A stretch of 64,000 nt of DNA from Massilia sp. MS-15 (GTDB lineage Bacteria > Pseudomonadota > Gammaproteobacteria > Burkholderiales > Burkholderiaceae_D). Of this stretch, positions 39,227-48,390 are shown piece by piece. Position numbers and translations under genes: made by a program. The notes under the pieces were generated by a model. The model was given only the letters and a program-made list of their open reading frames with translations, was not told where the DNA came from and did not search any database. The stretch is from contig NZ_JAIWIA010000009.1 in NCBI RefSeq assembly GCF_020176695.1, positions 124,001 to 188,000 on the forward strand, read 5' to 3'. Position 1 is the stretch's first letter, and each line of letters opens with the position of its first letter.

Positions 39227-39478
39227 ATGAAACCCTCCCGCTTCGATCGCTTCATCGCCGACATGAAAGTCTTCGCCCGCCAGGCCAACCGCGCCCTGCG
39301 CAGCGGCGCGCGCACCGTGGCCGCCTTGCCCTGGCCGTCCCTGCTGGTGGTGTCGGTGGTACTGGCCTGCCTCCTGACCATCATCCCGCTGGCGCTGACC
39401 CTGTTCGTCGGCTTCCTGCTGCTGAAACTGGTCGCGGCGGCGCTGTTCGGCACCCGTCCTGCCCAGATCGTGGAGTAA
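39227..39478 (+). CDS. Small membrane protein upstream of a LytS-type kinase
   Basis: An 83-residue protein with a basic N-terminus and one or two hydrophobic helices (about 35-75; LLVVSVVLACLLTIIPLALT). ATG 39227 follows AAAGGAAACC. It lies three bases before the kinase gene, so it may be an accessory to that kinase or its membrane target. No family was recognised. Confidence 0.6.
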   Translation: MKPSRFDRFIADMKVFARQANRALRSGARTVAALPWPSLLVVSVVLACLLTIIPLALTLFVGFLLLKLVAAALFGTRPAQIVE

Positions 39479-39481
39479 GCC

Positions 39482-40372
39482 ATGCGCGCCGCCCCGATCA
39501 ACCGCACGCTCGACTTCGTGCGCGAAGCCGTCAGCGAAGCCAGCGCCCTGTGGTGGAGCTTCTTCGACTGGCTGGCCCTGGTCGAGTGGCGCAAGCTGTA
39601 CGTGACCTGGTTCCTGGTTTTCGTGTTCGGCATCTCCTTCCAGCTGACCGAGCCCGCCGTGTGGTTCATCCTGATCTCCTTCGGGGTCAAGGTGCTGGCC
39701 GGCGGCAAGCGCCGCGCCGAACTCACCGCGCGCGAGGCGGCCGACAAGGCCAACGTGGCCACGCTCGAACGGCGCCTGATGGAAGCGCAGATGGCGACGC
39801 TGCAGGCCCAGGTCGAGCCGCACTTCCTGTTCAATACCCTGGCCCTGATCGGCCAGCTGATCGAGACCGATCCGAAGGAAGCGGCGCGCGTGCATGCGCA
39901 CCTGATCGACTACCTGCGCTCCTCGCTGCCGCAGATGCGCACCAAGGGCGGTGGCACCCTGGGCAAGCAGGTCGAGCTGTCGAAAGCCTACCTGGCGATC
40001 ATGCAGGCACGCATGAAGGAACGCCTGCAGGTGCGCTTCGAGGTGCCGGACTTCCTCGGCAGCGCGCCCTTCCCGCCGATGATGCTGCAGACCCTGATCG
40101 AAAACTCGATCAAGCATGGCCTGGAGCCCAAGGTGGCCGGCGGCACCATCACGATCCGCGCCCACGTCGAAGTCGCCACCCTGCACGTGGACGTCTGCGA
40201 TGATGGCGTCGGCATCGACGTCCATGCCGACGAAGGCGTGGGCCTGGCCAACATCCGCGAGCGCCTGGCCCTGCTGTACGGGAAGGATGCCGAACTGGTG
40301 ATCGAGATGCCCCCAGGTGGCGGCGCCTGCGCCTCGATCCGCCTGCCCTACAGGATGACGGAGTTCGACTGA
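39482..40372 (+). CDS. LytS/YehU-type sensor histidine kinase
   Basis: A 296-residue kinase with two short hydrophobic stretches (about 25-75) and no extended sensor region. The His_kinase domain has the phospho-acceptor His114 in EPHFLFNTL, then a HATPase part with ENSIKHGLEP and DDGVGID. It is directly coupled to the LytTR response regulator by a one-base overlap (TGATG). Its signal is unknown; the small membrane protein before it may contribute. Confidence 0.9.
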   Translation: MRAAPINRTLDFVREAVSEASALWWSFFDWLALVEWRKLYVTWFLVFVFGISFQLTEPAVWFILISFGVKVLAGGKRRAELTAREAADKANVATLERRLMEAQMATLQAQVEPHFLFNTLALIGQLIETDPKEAARVHAHLIDYLRSSLPQMRTKGGGTLGKQVELSKAYLAIMQARMKERLQVRFEVPDFLGSAPFPPMMLQTLIENSIKHGLEPKVAGGTITIRAHVEVATLHVDVCDDGVGIDVHADEGVGLANIRERLALLYGKDAELVIEMPPGGGACASIRLPYRMTEFD

Positions 40373-41142
40373 TGACGGTACAAGCCCCCACCGCCCTGAT
40401 TGCCGACGACGAGGCGCCGATGCGCGACCAGCTGCGCCTGCGCCTGCGCGAAGCCTGGCCCGAGCTGCGCATCGTGGCCGAGGCCGCGAACGGCAGCGAG
40501 GCGCTGGCCCTGGCCGCGCAGCACGGGCCGGACATCGCCTTCCTCGACATCCGCATGCCCGGCATGGGCGGCATCGACGCCGCGCGCCAGCTCTACAACC
40601 GCTGCCACATCGTGTTCGCCACCGCCTACGACCAGTACGCGCTGGACGCCTTCGAACAGGGCGCGATCGACTACCTGCTCAAACCCGTGTCGCCCACGCG
40701 CCTGCAGACCACCTGCGAGCGCCTGCGCGCGCGCCTGACGCGGGCGCCCCAGGACATCGGCGCCCAACTGGCCGAACTGGGCTCGCTGCTCAAGGGCAGC
40801 GGCGAAGCCAGGCCGAACTACCTGCGCTGGATCCAGGCCCAGGTGGGCGGCAGCCTGCGCATGGTGAGCACGCGCGAGATCCTGTATTTCCAGGCCGACG
40901 ACAAGTACACCTGCGTGCAGACCGCCACCGCCCAGCTCCTGATCCGCAAGACCCTGAAGGAACTGGCGGACGAACTGGATCCGGACGAGTTCTGGCGCAT
41001 CCACCGCTCGACCCTGGTGCGGGTCGATGCGATCGCCGAGGTCTACCGCGACACGCGCGGGCGGCAAATGCTCAGGCTGCGCGACTTTCCCGGCGAGCTG
41101 GAAGTCAGCCGCAACCACGGGCACCTGTTCCAGCAGATGTAG
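40372..41142 (+). CDS. LytTR-type response regulator
   Basis: A 256-residue regulator: receiver domain (about 7-125) with Asp59 in IAFLDIRMP and Lys in YLLKPV, then a LytTR DNA-binding domain (about 145-250) with YFQADDKYTCVQT and FWRIHRSTLV. It forms a two-component pair with the preceding kinase. Its target is not evident here. Confidence 0.9.
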   Translation: MTVQAPTALIADDEAPMRDQLRLRLREAWPELRIVAEAANGSEALALAAQHGPDIAFLDIRMPGMGGIDAARQLYNRCHIVFATAYDQYALDAFEQGAIDYLLKPVSPTRLQTTCERLRARLTRAPQDIGAQLAELGSLLKGSGEARPNYLRWIQAQVGGSLRMVSTREILYFQADDKYTCVQTATAQLLIRKTLKELADELDPDEFWRIHRSTLVRVDAIAEVYRDTRGRQMLRLRDFPGELEVSRNHGHLFQQM

Positions 41143-41160
41143 ACCGCCCTGCGCGGACGT

Positions 41161-41820
41161 TCAGCCGAACAGGCCGTCGTCCGAGCCGTCGCCGTCGAAG
41201 AAGCCGCCATTGCCATCCAGGCCGCCTTCCTCGCCCAGGGGGCTGTTGCGGCTGCCGATGTCACCCAGGCCGGCCTGATCCGCCAGGATGCTGCCCGACA
41301 AGTCGCCTGCGCCGGCAAGTGCCTCGCCGCCCAGCAGGTGGGCGCCAGTGTTGCCCCCATGGTCATGGAACATGTTATCCAGGCCGTGGAACAGGAAGCT
41401 GCCGGCTGCCACGCCCGCCGCGGTGGCAGCAATCGACCCCAGCAATCCTCCGCCGCCGCCCAGGAAACCGCCCATGCCGCGTCCCATCGCGCCGGGCGAG
41501 GCGTGCTGGTAGTGCATGTGGCGGGATGCGGAATGGCTTGCGTGCCGCTGCCTGCCCCACGAATAGGGATCGAGGAATCCGCCGCCGCCCTGCCCCTGCT
41601 GTTGCTGCACCTGCTGCTCCAGCGCGGCGATCCGGTCGCGCGCGCTGTCCAGGGCCTGCTCCATCAGAAGGGCGCGTTGGACCAGCAGATAGGCAGCATC
41701 GGGCTGTTGCGCGACGGCGCGGGCGATCAGGGCCTCAGCGTCGGGATCCTTCTGAATGCCCCGGGCCTGAACCAATTGGCCGAGGAAATCGTGCAGTTTC
41801 TGTGTATCGGATGGGCTCAT
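41161..41820 (-). CDS. DUF2076-like protein
   Basis: A 219-residue protein. A helical N-terminus (about 1-75; DAEALIARAVAQQPDAAYLLVQRALLMEQAL) ends in a Gln-rich coil, then a His- and Gly-rich middle (HMHYQH, GGFLGGGGGLLGS) and a Gly/Asp-rich tail (DGDGSDDGLFG). This pattern is that of DUF2076 proteins of unknown, possibly periplasmic, function. ATG 41820 follows GAGGAG. It converges on the LytTR gene 18 bases away. Confidence 0.8.
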   Translation of the reverse strand: MSPSDTQKLHDFLGQLVQARGIQKDPDAEALIARAVAQQPDAAYLLVQRALLMEQALDSARDRIAALEQQVQQQQGQGGGGFLDPYSWGRQRHASHSASRHMHYQHASPGAMGRGMGGFLGGGGGLLGSIAATAAGVAAGSFLFHGLDNMFHDHGGNTGAHLLGGEALAGAGDLSGSILADQAGLGDIGSRNSPLGEEGGLDGNGGFFDGDGSDDGLFG

Positions 41821-42005
41821 GCTGGTGCTCCTCATCGAAAACGTGGTCAAAACTGCATGTTGAGGAGGATATGGTGATTTCAAGGCCAGTACGGCAGCGC
41901 GTAGCTGGCAGGCGTTGCCTTTCCATCCGAAACCGAGGACTTCCCTGTAGATCGCTTACCTAGAACGGTCCCTATGGCGCTGCTAGTTATCAAAATACTT
42001 GGGCT

Positions 42006-42204
42006 GGCGCTAGCCGCCGCGCCGCCGCAATCCAGAGCCTGTTTGCCAACGGCAAACTCAACGGGCTGGATCCGGCCCGCTGGCTTGACGACACCCGCGA
42101 CAGACTGCCGACCTACCCGAACAGCAAGATCGATTCCCTGCTGCCATTTGCAGATTCTACGCTGGCTTAACTGTGCGGTGAAGGTGGGGCGGCTGGACGC
42201 TTAC
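42006..42204 (+). mobile_element. IS66-family remnant: transposase C-terminus and right terminal repeat
   Basis: Reading 42021-42170 gives a tail typical of IS66 transposases (AAAIQSLFANGKLNGLDPAR, then LPTYPNSKIDSLLPF) ending in TAA at 42168. The element's right terminal repeat follows: its complement starts GTAAGCG (42198-42204) with a GGACGCTTAC edge. Everything upstream of about 42006, including the catalytic domain and left end, is missing, so this is a dead fragment. Confidence 0.8.
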
Positions 42205-42350
42205 CTGGGCTGTGGAGCAGAATAATGTTGTCGTCAGCATCGAGCGCGGCTCTTCGTCGGATGCGTTGTCTCAACAGTACCTCTCGTTGCGTCCTCTACA
42301 CTTGCTTCACAAAAAAGCAAGCGAAATGTCAACGTCCTTATGGAGAGGTA

Positions 42351-42551
42351 ATGGTTGCGAAGCATCACATCGTAAATGGGAAGAACGGTTGGGTCCTAAT
42401 AAAATCGGAACCAAGCGGCCAGCGGAGCGCAGTTCCGGAGTTGCTGAGGGTTGAATTAACTGACACAAGAAATGGCCGTGATTTCTTTAGGGTAGCGGAA
42501 GGTGTACATAAGGGGGACGTTTCTCAGTTCAATCAGGGTATCTCGCGGTAA
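42351..42551 (+). CDS. Small ORF before the L,D-transpeptidase-like ORF (66 aa)
   Basis: A 66-residue ORF with a GAGAGG site at the right spacing; base composition is lower in GC than the flanking genome. No family was recognised, and there is no signal peptide. It stops 23 bases before the next ORF in a different frame. It may be an independent small gene, or the front end of the next ORF separated by a frameshift. The alternative ORF at 42212 in another frame lacks support. Confidence 0.4.
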   Translation: MVAKHHIVNGKNGWVLIKSEPSGQRSAVPELLRVELTDTRNGRDFFRVAEGVHKGDVSQFNQGISR

Positions 42552-42574
42552 GCCGAACGCACCATAAGCTTGCG

Positions 42575-42928
42575 GTGCATCTTGAGTTTAGGCATACCGA
42601 GAAATTACTGTCGTATCCGGGTGGCCGAGTTGGGGCAATTACTTCGCCGTACAATCCAACACCGCTTGGCCTTCATCCGATACAGATACCGGACTTTCCC
42701 CATCCGAAAGGGCGACATTATCGATCGATGTCACCGTATGCTGAAACTAGGTTCTTCCTCGGCCACGGTTATGCATCAGCGGGGAATGATCGCTATTTGC
42801 ATACTGGGCAAGTAAGCGCCGGTTGCATCACCGTCGATCCATCCGCTTGGACTGAACTTTACGAGTATCTTATATCTTGCAGGAGTAACGATGCTAAAAC
42901 GATTGGCACTCTTCGCGTTCTTCGCTAG
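42575..42928 (+). CDS. L,D-transpeptidase/Tlde1-like domain protein, candidate peptidoglycan effector
   Basis: A 117-residue ORF from GTG 42575, open upstream to 42512 without another start and with no Shine-Dalgarno. The C-terminal half has FLGHG followed by RYLHTGQVSAGCITV, resembling the His-x-Ser-x-Gly-Cys catalytic region of YkuD-fold and Tlde1 (DUF2778) enzymes, which act on peptidoglycan peptides; the front part (YPGGRVGAITSPYNPTPLG) also fits. It overlaps the next exported gene by 38 bases. Length is short, so it may be the 3' part of a disrupted gene. The assignment rests on motif resemblance only. Confidence 0.5.
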   Translation: MHLEFRHTEKLLSYPGGRVGAITSPYNPTPLGLHPIQIPDFPHPKGRHYRSMSPYAETRFFLGHGYASAGNDRYLHTGQVSAGCITVDPSAWTELYEYLISCRSNDAKTIGTLRVLR

Positions 42929-43451
42929 CGGAGTTGCTTGGTCCGATCTGTTAGCCAGAGAGAAGCCTGTCCCTAAGCTGACCCAAACCGAGTTACATGA
43001 GCCGGCGGTGGTCGCCGCTTGGCTAAAAGAAAACGCGAGCAAAGCGGATCAAGCTGCGGCGAGAGAATTTTTCGATTTGGGGACACGGGAAAAAGCAGAG
43101 CGCCGGTGGTCGCCTGCTGTCAAATCGTTCGGCGAAAGCGCGATTCGTTATCCTAGTCCGCGTACCCTCAATGAATATGCGGAAATTTTGTTAATTTTCT
43201 TTTCCAATATTAGGGCGCGCGAGAAAGATATTCGCATACATGCTGCCAATGACCTTACGGCTGTGGAATCAGTGTATCGGTCAGCGATTGCCGCAGACTC
43301 AGTGCTACACACGATGACCCAACATGAGCGACAGCAGACGCGCGAAAACGCAGACTGTCTGGCGGCGTATTTGCGAAGCCGCACAGGCACGGCAACTTGT
43401 GAACCACTGCACAAATATGGGTTAATTCGGAAGGCGCCGTCTGAACGCTAA
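42891..43451 (+). CDS. Exported protein of unknown family, candidate immunity partner
   Basis: A 186-residue protein with an N-terminal signal peptide (about 1-18; LALFAFFASGVAWS), a helical body and no membrane segment. An AGGAG site lies about 8 bases before ATG 42891, inside the end of the preceding ORF. The gene has a lower GC and more AT-ending codons than its neighbours, suggesting acquisition. Periplasmic location next to a possible peptidoglycan-cleaving enzyme fits an immunity protein; no homologue was recognised. Confidence 0.55.
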   Translation: MLKRLALFAFFASGVAWSDLLAREKPVPKLTQTELHEPAVVAAWLKENASKADQAAAREFFDLGTREKAERRWSPAVKSFGESAIRYPSPRTLNEYAEILLIFFSNIRAREKDIRIHAANDLTAVESVYRSAIAADSVLHTMTQHERQQTRENADCLAAYLRSRTGTATCEPLHKYGLIRKAPSER

Positions 43452-43472
43452 GCACTGAGCAAACCTCCTGGC

Positions 43473-43851
43473 GACGAGCGCATTGCCAGCGCCAGCGGCG
43501 ATGGCGCTTACGATACGAAGGACTGCCACGAAGCCATCGCCCTGCGCGGAGCCGATGCCCTCATCTCGACCCGCAAGAACGCCAAGCCCTGGAAGGCAAA
43601 CCCCTGCGGTGCCAATGAACGTAACGACATCCTAAGGACGACAAAAAGCTTGGTACGGACGATATGGAAGAGTTGAAGCGGCTACCACCGCCGCAGCCTT
43701 GTTGAAACGAAAGATGCGCTGCTTCAAGCTGCCGGGCGAACGCGTCATGGCACGCGACTTTGACCGTCAGGTCGCCGAGCTACAAGTGCGGGCTGCCGTG
43801 TTGAGCCGCTTTACCCGGCTGGGCAGGCCAAGCACGGTCCCGGTGTTATAA
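43473..43851 (+). pseudogene. IS5-family transposase remnant, frameshifted and with in-frame stop
   Basis: Reading + strand gives DERIASASGDGAYDTKDCHE and TRKNAKPWK, matching the C-terminal half of IS5-type transposases, then a TGA near 43674 within IWKS*SGYHRRSLVETK, then a frameshift before KMRCFKLPGERVMARDFDRQ, and the ending RFTRLGRPSTVPVL. The N-terminal half is absent. The next 240 bases, to cdd, show no gene I could support. Confidence 0.85.
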
Positions 43852-44092
43852 AAGGATCTACAAATAGCGTCAGCTCGGCCTGGGCTCGATGTGCTCAACA
43901 TACATGGACGCATCCTGATTTTGCTCGGTTTAACCAATGATGGAACAGGCATCTGGCGCCACCTGTCAGCGTCAACGGAAAGTAGGTCATAACGATGCCA
44001 GTCAGAAAACACGAAGCGCTGCCGCGTTACCGCGAGCAGCGCTTCCTGTAGCGACAACGGTGCCGCTCACGCGGCGCCGATCCTGCCTGAGC

Positions 44093-44497
44093 CTACCTGT
44101 TCAGCTCCCACCCGCCAAACGCGTTCGGCAGCTGCTCGGCCGCCGTCGTCTCGAACACGTCGCCCTTCAGGTTGGTGAGCACCACCGGCAGCGCATTGCC
44201 GCCCAGTTCCAGGATCACCTGGCGGCAGGCGCCGCAGGGAGCGATCGGACCGTCGGTCTGGCCGATCACGGCCAGGGCCGAGAAATCGCCCGGCTTGTAG
44301 CCGCTGGCGATGGCGCTGAAAAAAGCGGTACGCTCGGCACAGTTGCACAGGCCGTAGGACGCATTTTCCACGTTACAGCCGCGGAAGATGCGGCCGTCCT
44401 TGCACTCGAGCGCGGCGCCGACCTGGAACTTCGAGTACGGCGTGTAGGCCAGTTCGCGCGCGGCGCGCGCTTCGTCGATGAGTTTCGCGTATTTCAT
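44093..44497 (-). CDS. cdd: Cytidine deaminase
   Basis: A 134-residue homotetrameric-type cytidine deaminase. Zinc site: Cys53-Ala-Glu55 (CAER; Glu55 is the proton shuttle) and Cys88/Cys91 in PCGAC. It deaminates cytidine and deoxycytidine to uridine forms. It lies 18 bases after deoA and ends the minus-strand nucleoside operon. The IS5 remnant sits just beyond its 3' end. Confidence 0.95.
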   Translation of the reverse strand: MKYAKLIDEARAARELAYTPYSKFQVGAALECKDGRIFRGCNVENASYGLCNCAERTAFFSAIASGYKPGDFSALAVIGQTDGPIAPCGACRQVILELGGNALPVVLTNLKGDVFETTAAEQLPNAFGGWELNR

Positions 44498-44515
44498 GGC
44501 GCGCTTCTTCTCTCG

Positions 44516-45838
<1,323 letters not shown>

Positions 45839-45857
45839 ATCAATCCTTTTCTATAAC

Positions 45858-45969
45858 GTAGGGTGGGCGGGTCTCCCGCCCACGCGGTGATAGGTACAGG
45901 CTCCGATATCGTGCTCGACGATCTTGCTGCTGACTATCACCGCGTGGGCGGCAAAGCCGCCCACGCTAC
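45858..45969. repeat. REPIN-like double-hairpin palindrome, copy 2
   Basis: Outer arms GTAGGGTGGGCGG.. and ..CCGCCCACGCTAC mirror copy 1 at 28658-28752; hairpins TGGGCGGG/CCCGCCCA and GTGGGCGGC/GCCGCCCAC lie in each half. The inner arms are CGCGGTGATA/TATCACCGCG, different from those of copy 1 but still complementary. It lies between deoA and the ALDH gene. Confidence 0.85.
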
Positions 45970-45993
45970 CGCCCGGAGGCGCCAACAATGCCA

Positions 45994-48372
45994 TTAAACG
46001 CCGTACGGAATCCAGACGTTCTTCACTTGGGAAGCATGCTGCAGCACGGTACGCCCGCAAGCCTGCTTCGCATCGAACCAGTCACGGCCCTTGGCGCCGC
46101 CGACCCAGGTGCGCTTGAGCGATTCACTCGATAAGCGCTCGACTTCCGCGCAGCCTTCAAGCGAACCGTCATGGCGCCACACGGCATCCACGTCCGCGTG
46201 CGAGGCCAGCGTGCGCGCCAGTTCCGAGCTAGAGCCGGTGACGATGTTCAGCGCGCCGCCCGGCAGGTCCGAGGTATCCAGCACCTGGTACAGGTCCGTG
46301 GCCGACAACGGCGCCGTTTCCGACGGCACCGCCACCACGCGGTTGCCCAGTGCCAGTGCCGGCGCGACCAGCGAGATGAAGCCCAGCAGCGGATTCTCGT
46401 TCGGGCAGATGATCCCGATCACGCCGACCGGCTCGTTCAGGGCCACCGTGATGCCGTGCATCGGCGGCTGGTGGGCCGCGCCGTCGTACTTGTCGCACCA
46501 TGCGGCCCAGTAGAACAGGCGCTCGATCGACGCCTGCACCTCGCGTGCGGCGTCTTTCGCACCGGTCTGCGCGGCGATGCGCCCGGCGAATTCGTCGGCG
46601 CGGATCGCCAGGTTCTCGGCGATGTAGTACAGCACTTGCGCGCGGTTGTGCGCGGTCGCTTTCGACCAGCCGGACGCCTTGTGCGCCGCTTCCACGGCGT
46701 TGCGGATGTCCTTGCGGTTGCCTTCGCCGACATCGGCCAGGAAGGCGCCATTCGCGCCGTTGATGGCGCGGCTGTAGGCGCCGTCCGGGCGCGCCTGCTT
46801 GCCGCCGATGTACAGCTTGGCGGTGCGGTCGACGGCGAACGGGCTGCCTTCGTCAGCGGCTTTCACGCGTCCCTTCTCAGCCACGATTGGCAGTGCCGGG
46901 CGTGCGTCTTCCGCCAGCGGGGTCAGGTACTCGTACATGCCCTCCTTGCCGCCTTCGCGGCCGAAGCCCGATTCCTTGTAGCCGCCGAAGCCGCAGGCCG
47001 CGTCGAACTGGTTGGCGGTGTTGATCCATACCACGCCGGCCTTGATCTGCGGCGCCACGTCCAGCGCCAGCGAGATCGATTCCGACCACACGCAGGCGGC
47101 CAGGCCGTACACGGTATTGTTCGCCAGCTGCACCGCTTCCGACGGCGTGCGGAAGCTCATCGCCACCAGCACCGGACCGAAGATCTCGGCCTGCGCCACG
47201 GCGGCCGAGGTCGAGGCGCCCGTGATCAGGGTCGGCAGGTACCAGGAGCCCGCGGCCGGCGCTTCGCAGCTCGGCTGCCACACGTCGCAGCCCTCGGTGC
47301 GTGCCGATTCCACCAGCGCGTGGATGCGCTGCTGCTGGACCGGATCGACCAGCGCGCCGATGTCGTTCGATTTATCGAGCGGCGAGCCAACGCGCAGGTT
47401 CTGCATGCGGGCCTTGACTTTCGCGATGAAGCGCTCGTACACCGACTCCTGTACCAGCAGGCGCGAACCGGCGCAGCAGACCTGGCCCTGGTTGAACCAG
47501 ATCGAATCGACCAGGCCTTCCACGGCCGCATCCAGGTCGGCGTCGTCGAACACGATGAAGGGCGACTTGCCGCCCAGTTCCAGCGACAGCTTTTTACCCG
47601 TGCCGGCGGTGGCTTTACGAATGATGCGGCCCACTTCGGTCGAGCCGGTGAAGGCCAGCTTGTCGATGCCCGGGTGATTCACGATCGCCTCGCCCACCGC
47701 GCCGTCGCCGGTGAGGATGTTGACCACGCCGGCCGGGACGCCGGCCTGCTGGCAGATCTCGGCGAACAGCAGCGCGGTCAAGGGAGTGAACTCGGCGGGC
47801 TTGAACACGATGGTGTTACCGGCGGCCATCGCAGGCGCGATCTTCCATGCCAGCATCAAGAGCGGGAAGTTCCACGGCACGATCTGGCCGACCACGCCCA
47901 CGGCGCGGTAGTCGGCGAATTCTTCCGACTGCAGCGCGGCCCAGCCGGCGTGGTGGTAGAAGTGGCGCGCAGCCAGTGGCAGGTCGGCATCGCGGGTTTC
48001 GCGGATGGTCTTGCCGTTGTCCAGGGTCTCGAGCACCGCGAACAGGCGTGCGTGCTTTTGCAGCAGGCGCGCCAGCGCGTACATGATCTTCGCGCGGCCG
48101 GCGCCGCCCATGGCGACCCAGCCCGGCTGCGCGCGGCGCGCAGCCTGCACGGCGCGCTCGACGTCTTCGCCCGTCGCCTGCGTCACCTGCGCCAGCTCGG
48201 TGGCATCGGCCGGGTTGTTGGTGGCGAAGGTCGTTGCCGCTTCGCTCCACGCGCCATCGATGAACAGTCCAAAACGGCGTCCATGCTGGTCCAGCCACGC
48301 ATTCGCTTCCTTGGTGCTTTCTGGTGCGGGGCCGTAATCCATAGTCTGAAGAATCTCTTTAATAGTGGGCAT
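45994..48372 (-). CDS. ALDH16-type two-domain aldehyde dehydrogenase
   Basis: A 792-residue tandem aldehyde dehydrogenase. The N-terminal domain (about 30-500) is complete, with PWNFPLLML, FTGSTEVG, Glu265 in LELGG and the catalytic Cys299 in GQVCC. The C-terminal domain (about 520-792) keeps the fold (NEPVGVIGIICPNENPL, LPGGALNIVTG) but has no GQxC or ELGG site, so it is a pseudodomain, the hallmark of ALDH16. Next to deoC and coupled by 18 bases, it probably oxidises acetaldehyde from deoxyribose breakdown, relieving toxicity. The substrate is inferred. The gene continues the minus-strand deo operon. Confidence 0.85.
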   Translation of the reverse strand: MPTIKEILQTMDYGPAPESTKEANAWLDQHGRRFGLFIDGAWSEAATTFATNNPADATELAQVTQATGEDVERAVQAARRAQPGWVAMGGAGRAKIMYALARLLQKHARLFAVLETLDNGKTIRETRDADLPLAARHFYHHAGWAALQSEEFADYRAVGVVGQIVPWNFPLLMLAWKIAPAMAAGNTIVFKPAEFTPLTALLFAEICQQAGVPAGVVNILTGDGAVGEAIVNHPGIDKLAFTGSTEVGRIIRKATAGTGKKLSLELGGKSPFIVFDDADLDAAVEGLVDSIWFNQGQVCCAGSRLLVQESVYERFIAKVKARMQNLRVGSPLDKSNDIGALVDPVQQQRIHALVESARTEGCDVWQPSCEAPAAGSWYLPTLITGASTSAAVAQAEIFGPVLVAMSFRTPSEAVQLANNTVYGLAACVWSESISLALDVAPQIKAGVVWINTANQFDAACGFGGYKESGFGREGGKEGMYEYLTPLAEDARPALPIVAEKGRVKAADEGSPFAVDRTAKLYIGGKQARPDGAYSRAINGANGAFLADVGEGNRKDIRNAVEAAHKASGWSKATAHNRAQVLYYIAENLAIRADEFAGRIAAQTGAKDAAREVQASIERLFYWAAWCDKYDGAAHQPPMHGITVALNEPVGVIGIICPNENPLLGFISLVAPALALGNRVVAVPSETAPLSATDLYQVLDTSDLPGGALNIVTGSSSELARTLASHADVDAVWRHDGSLEGCAEVERLSSESLKRTWVGGAKGRDWFDAKQACGRTVLQHASQVKNVWIPYGV

Positions 48373-48390
48373 GACGAATCCGTTGCTGTT

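Noticed and set aside
42212-42454. An 80-residue ORF just after the IS66 terminal repeat
   Set aside because: Alternate frame of the 42351 ORF region; no clear site or hydrophobic pattern.
43767-44057. A 96-residue minus-strand ORF between the IS5 remnant and cdd
   Set aside because: Overlaps the antisense of the transposase remnant and has no ribosome-binding site; no family seen.
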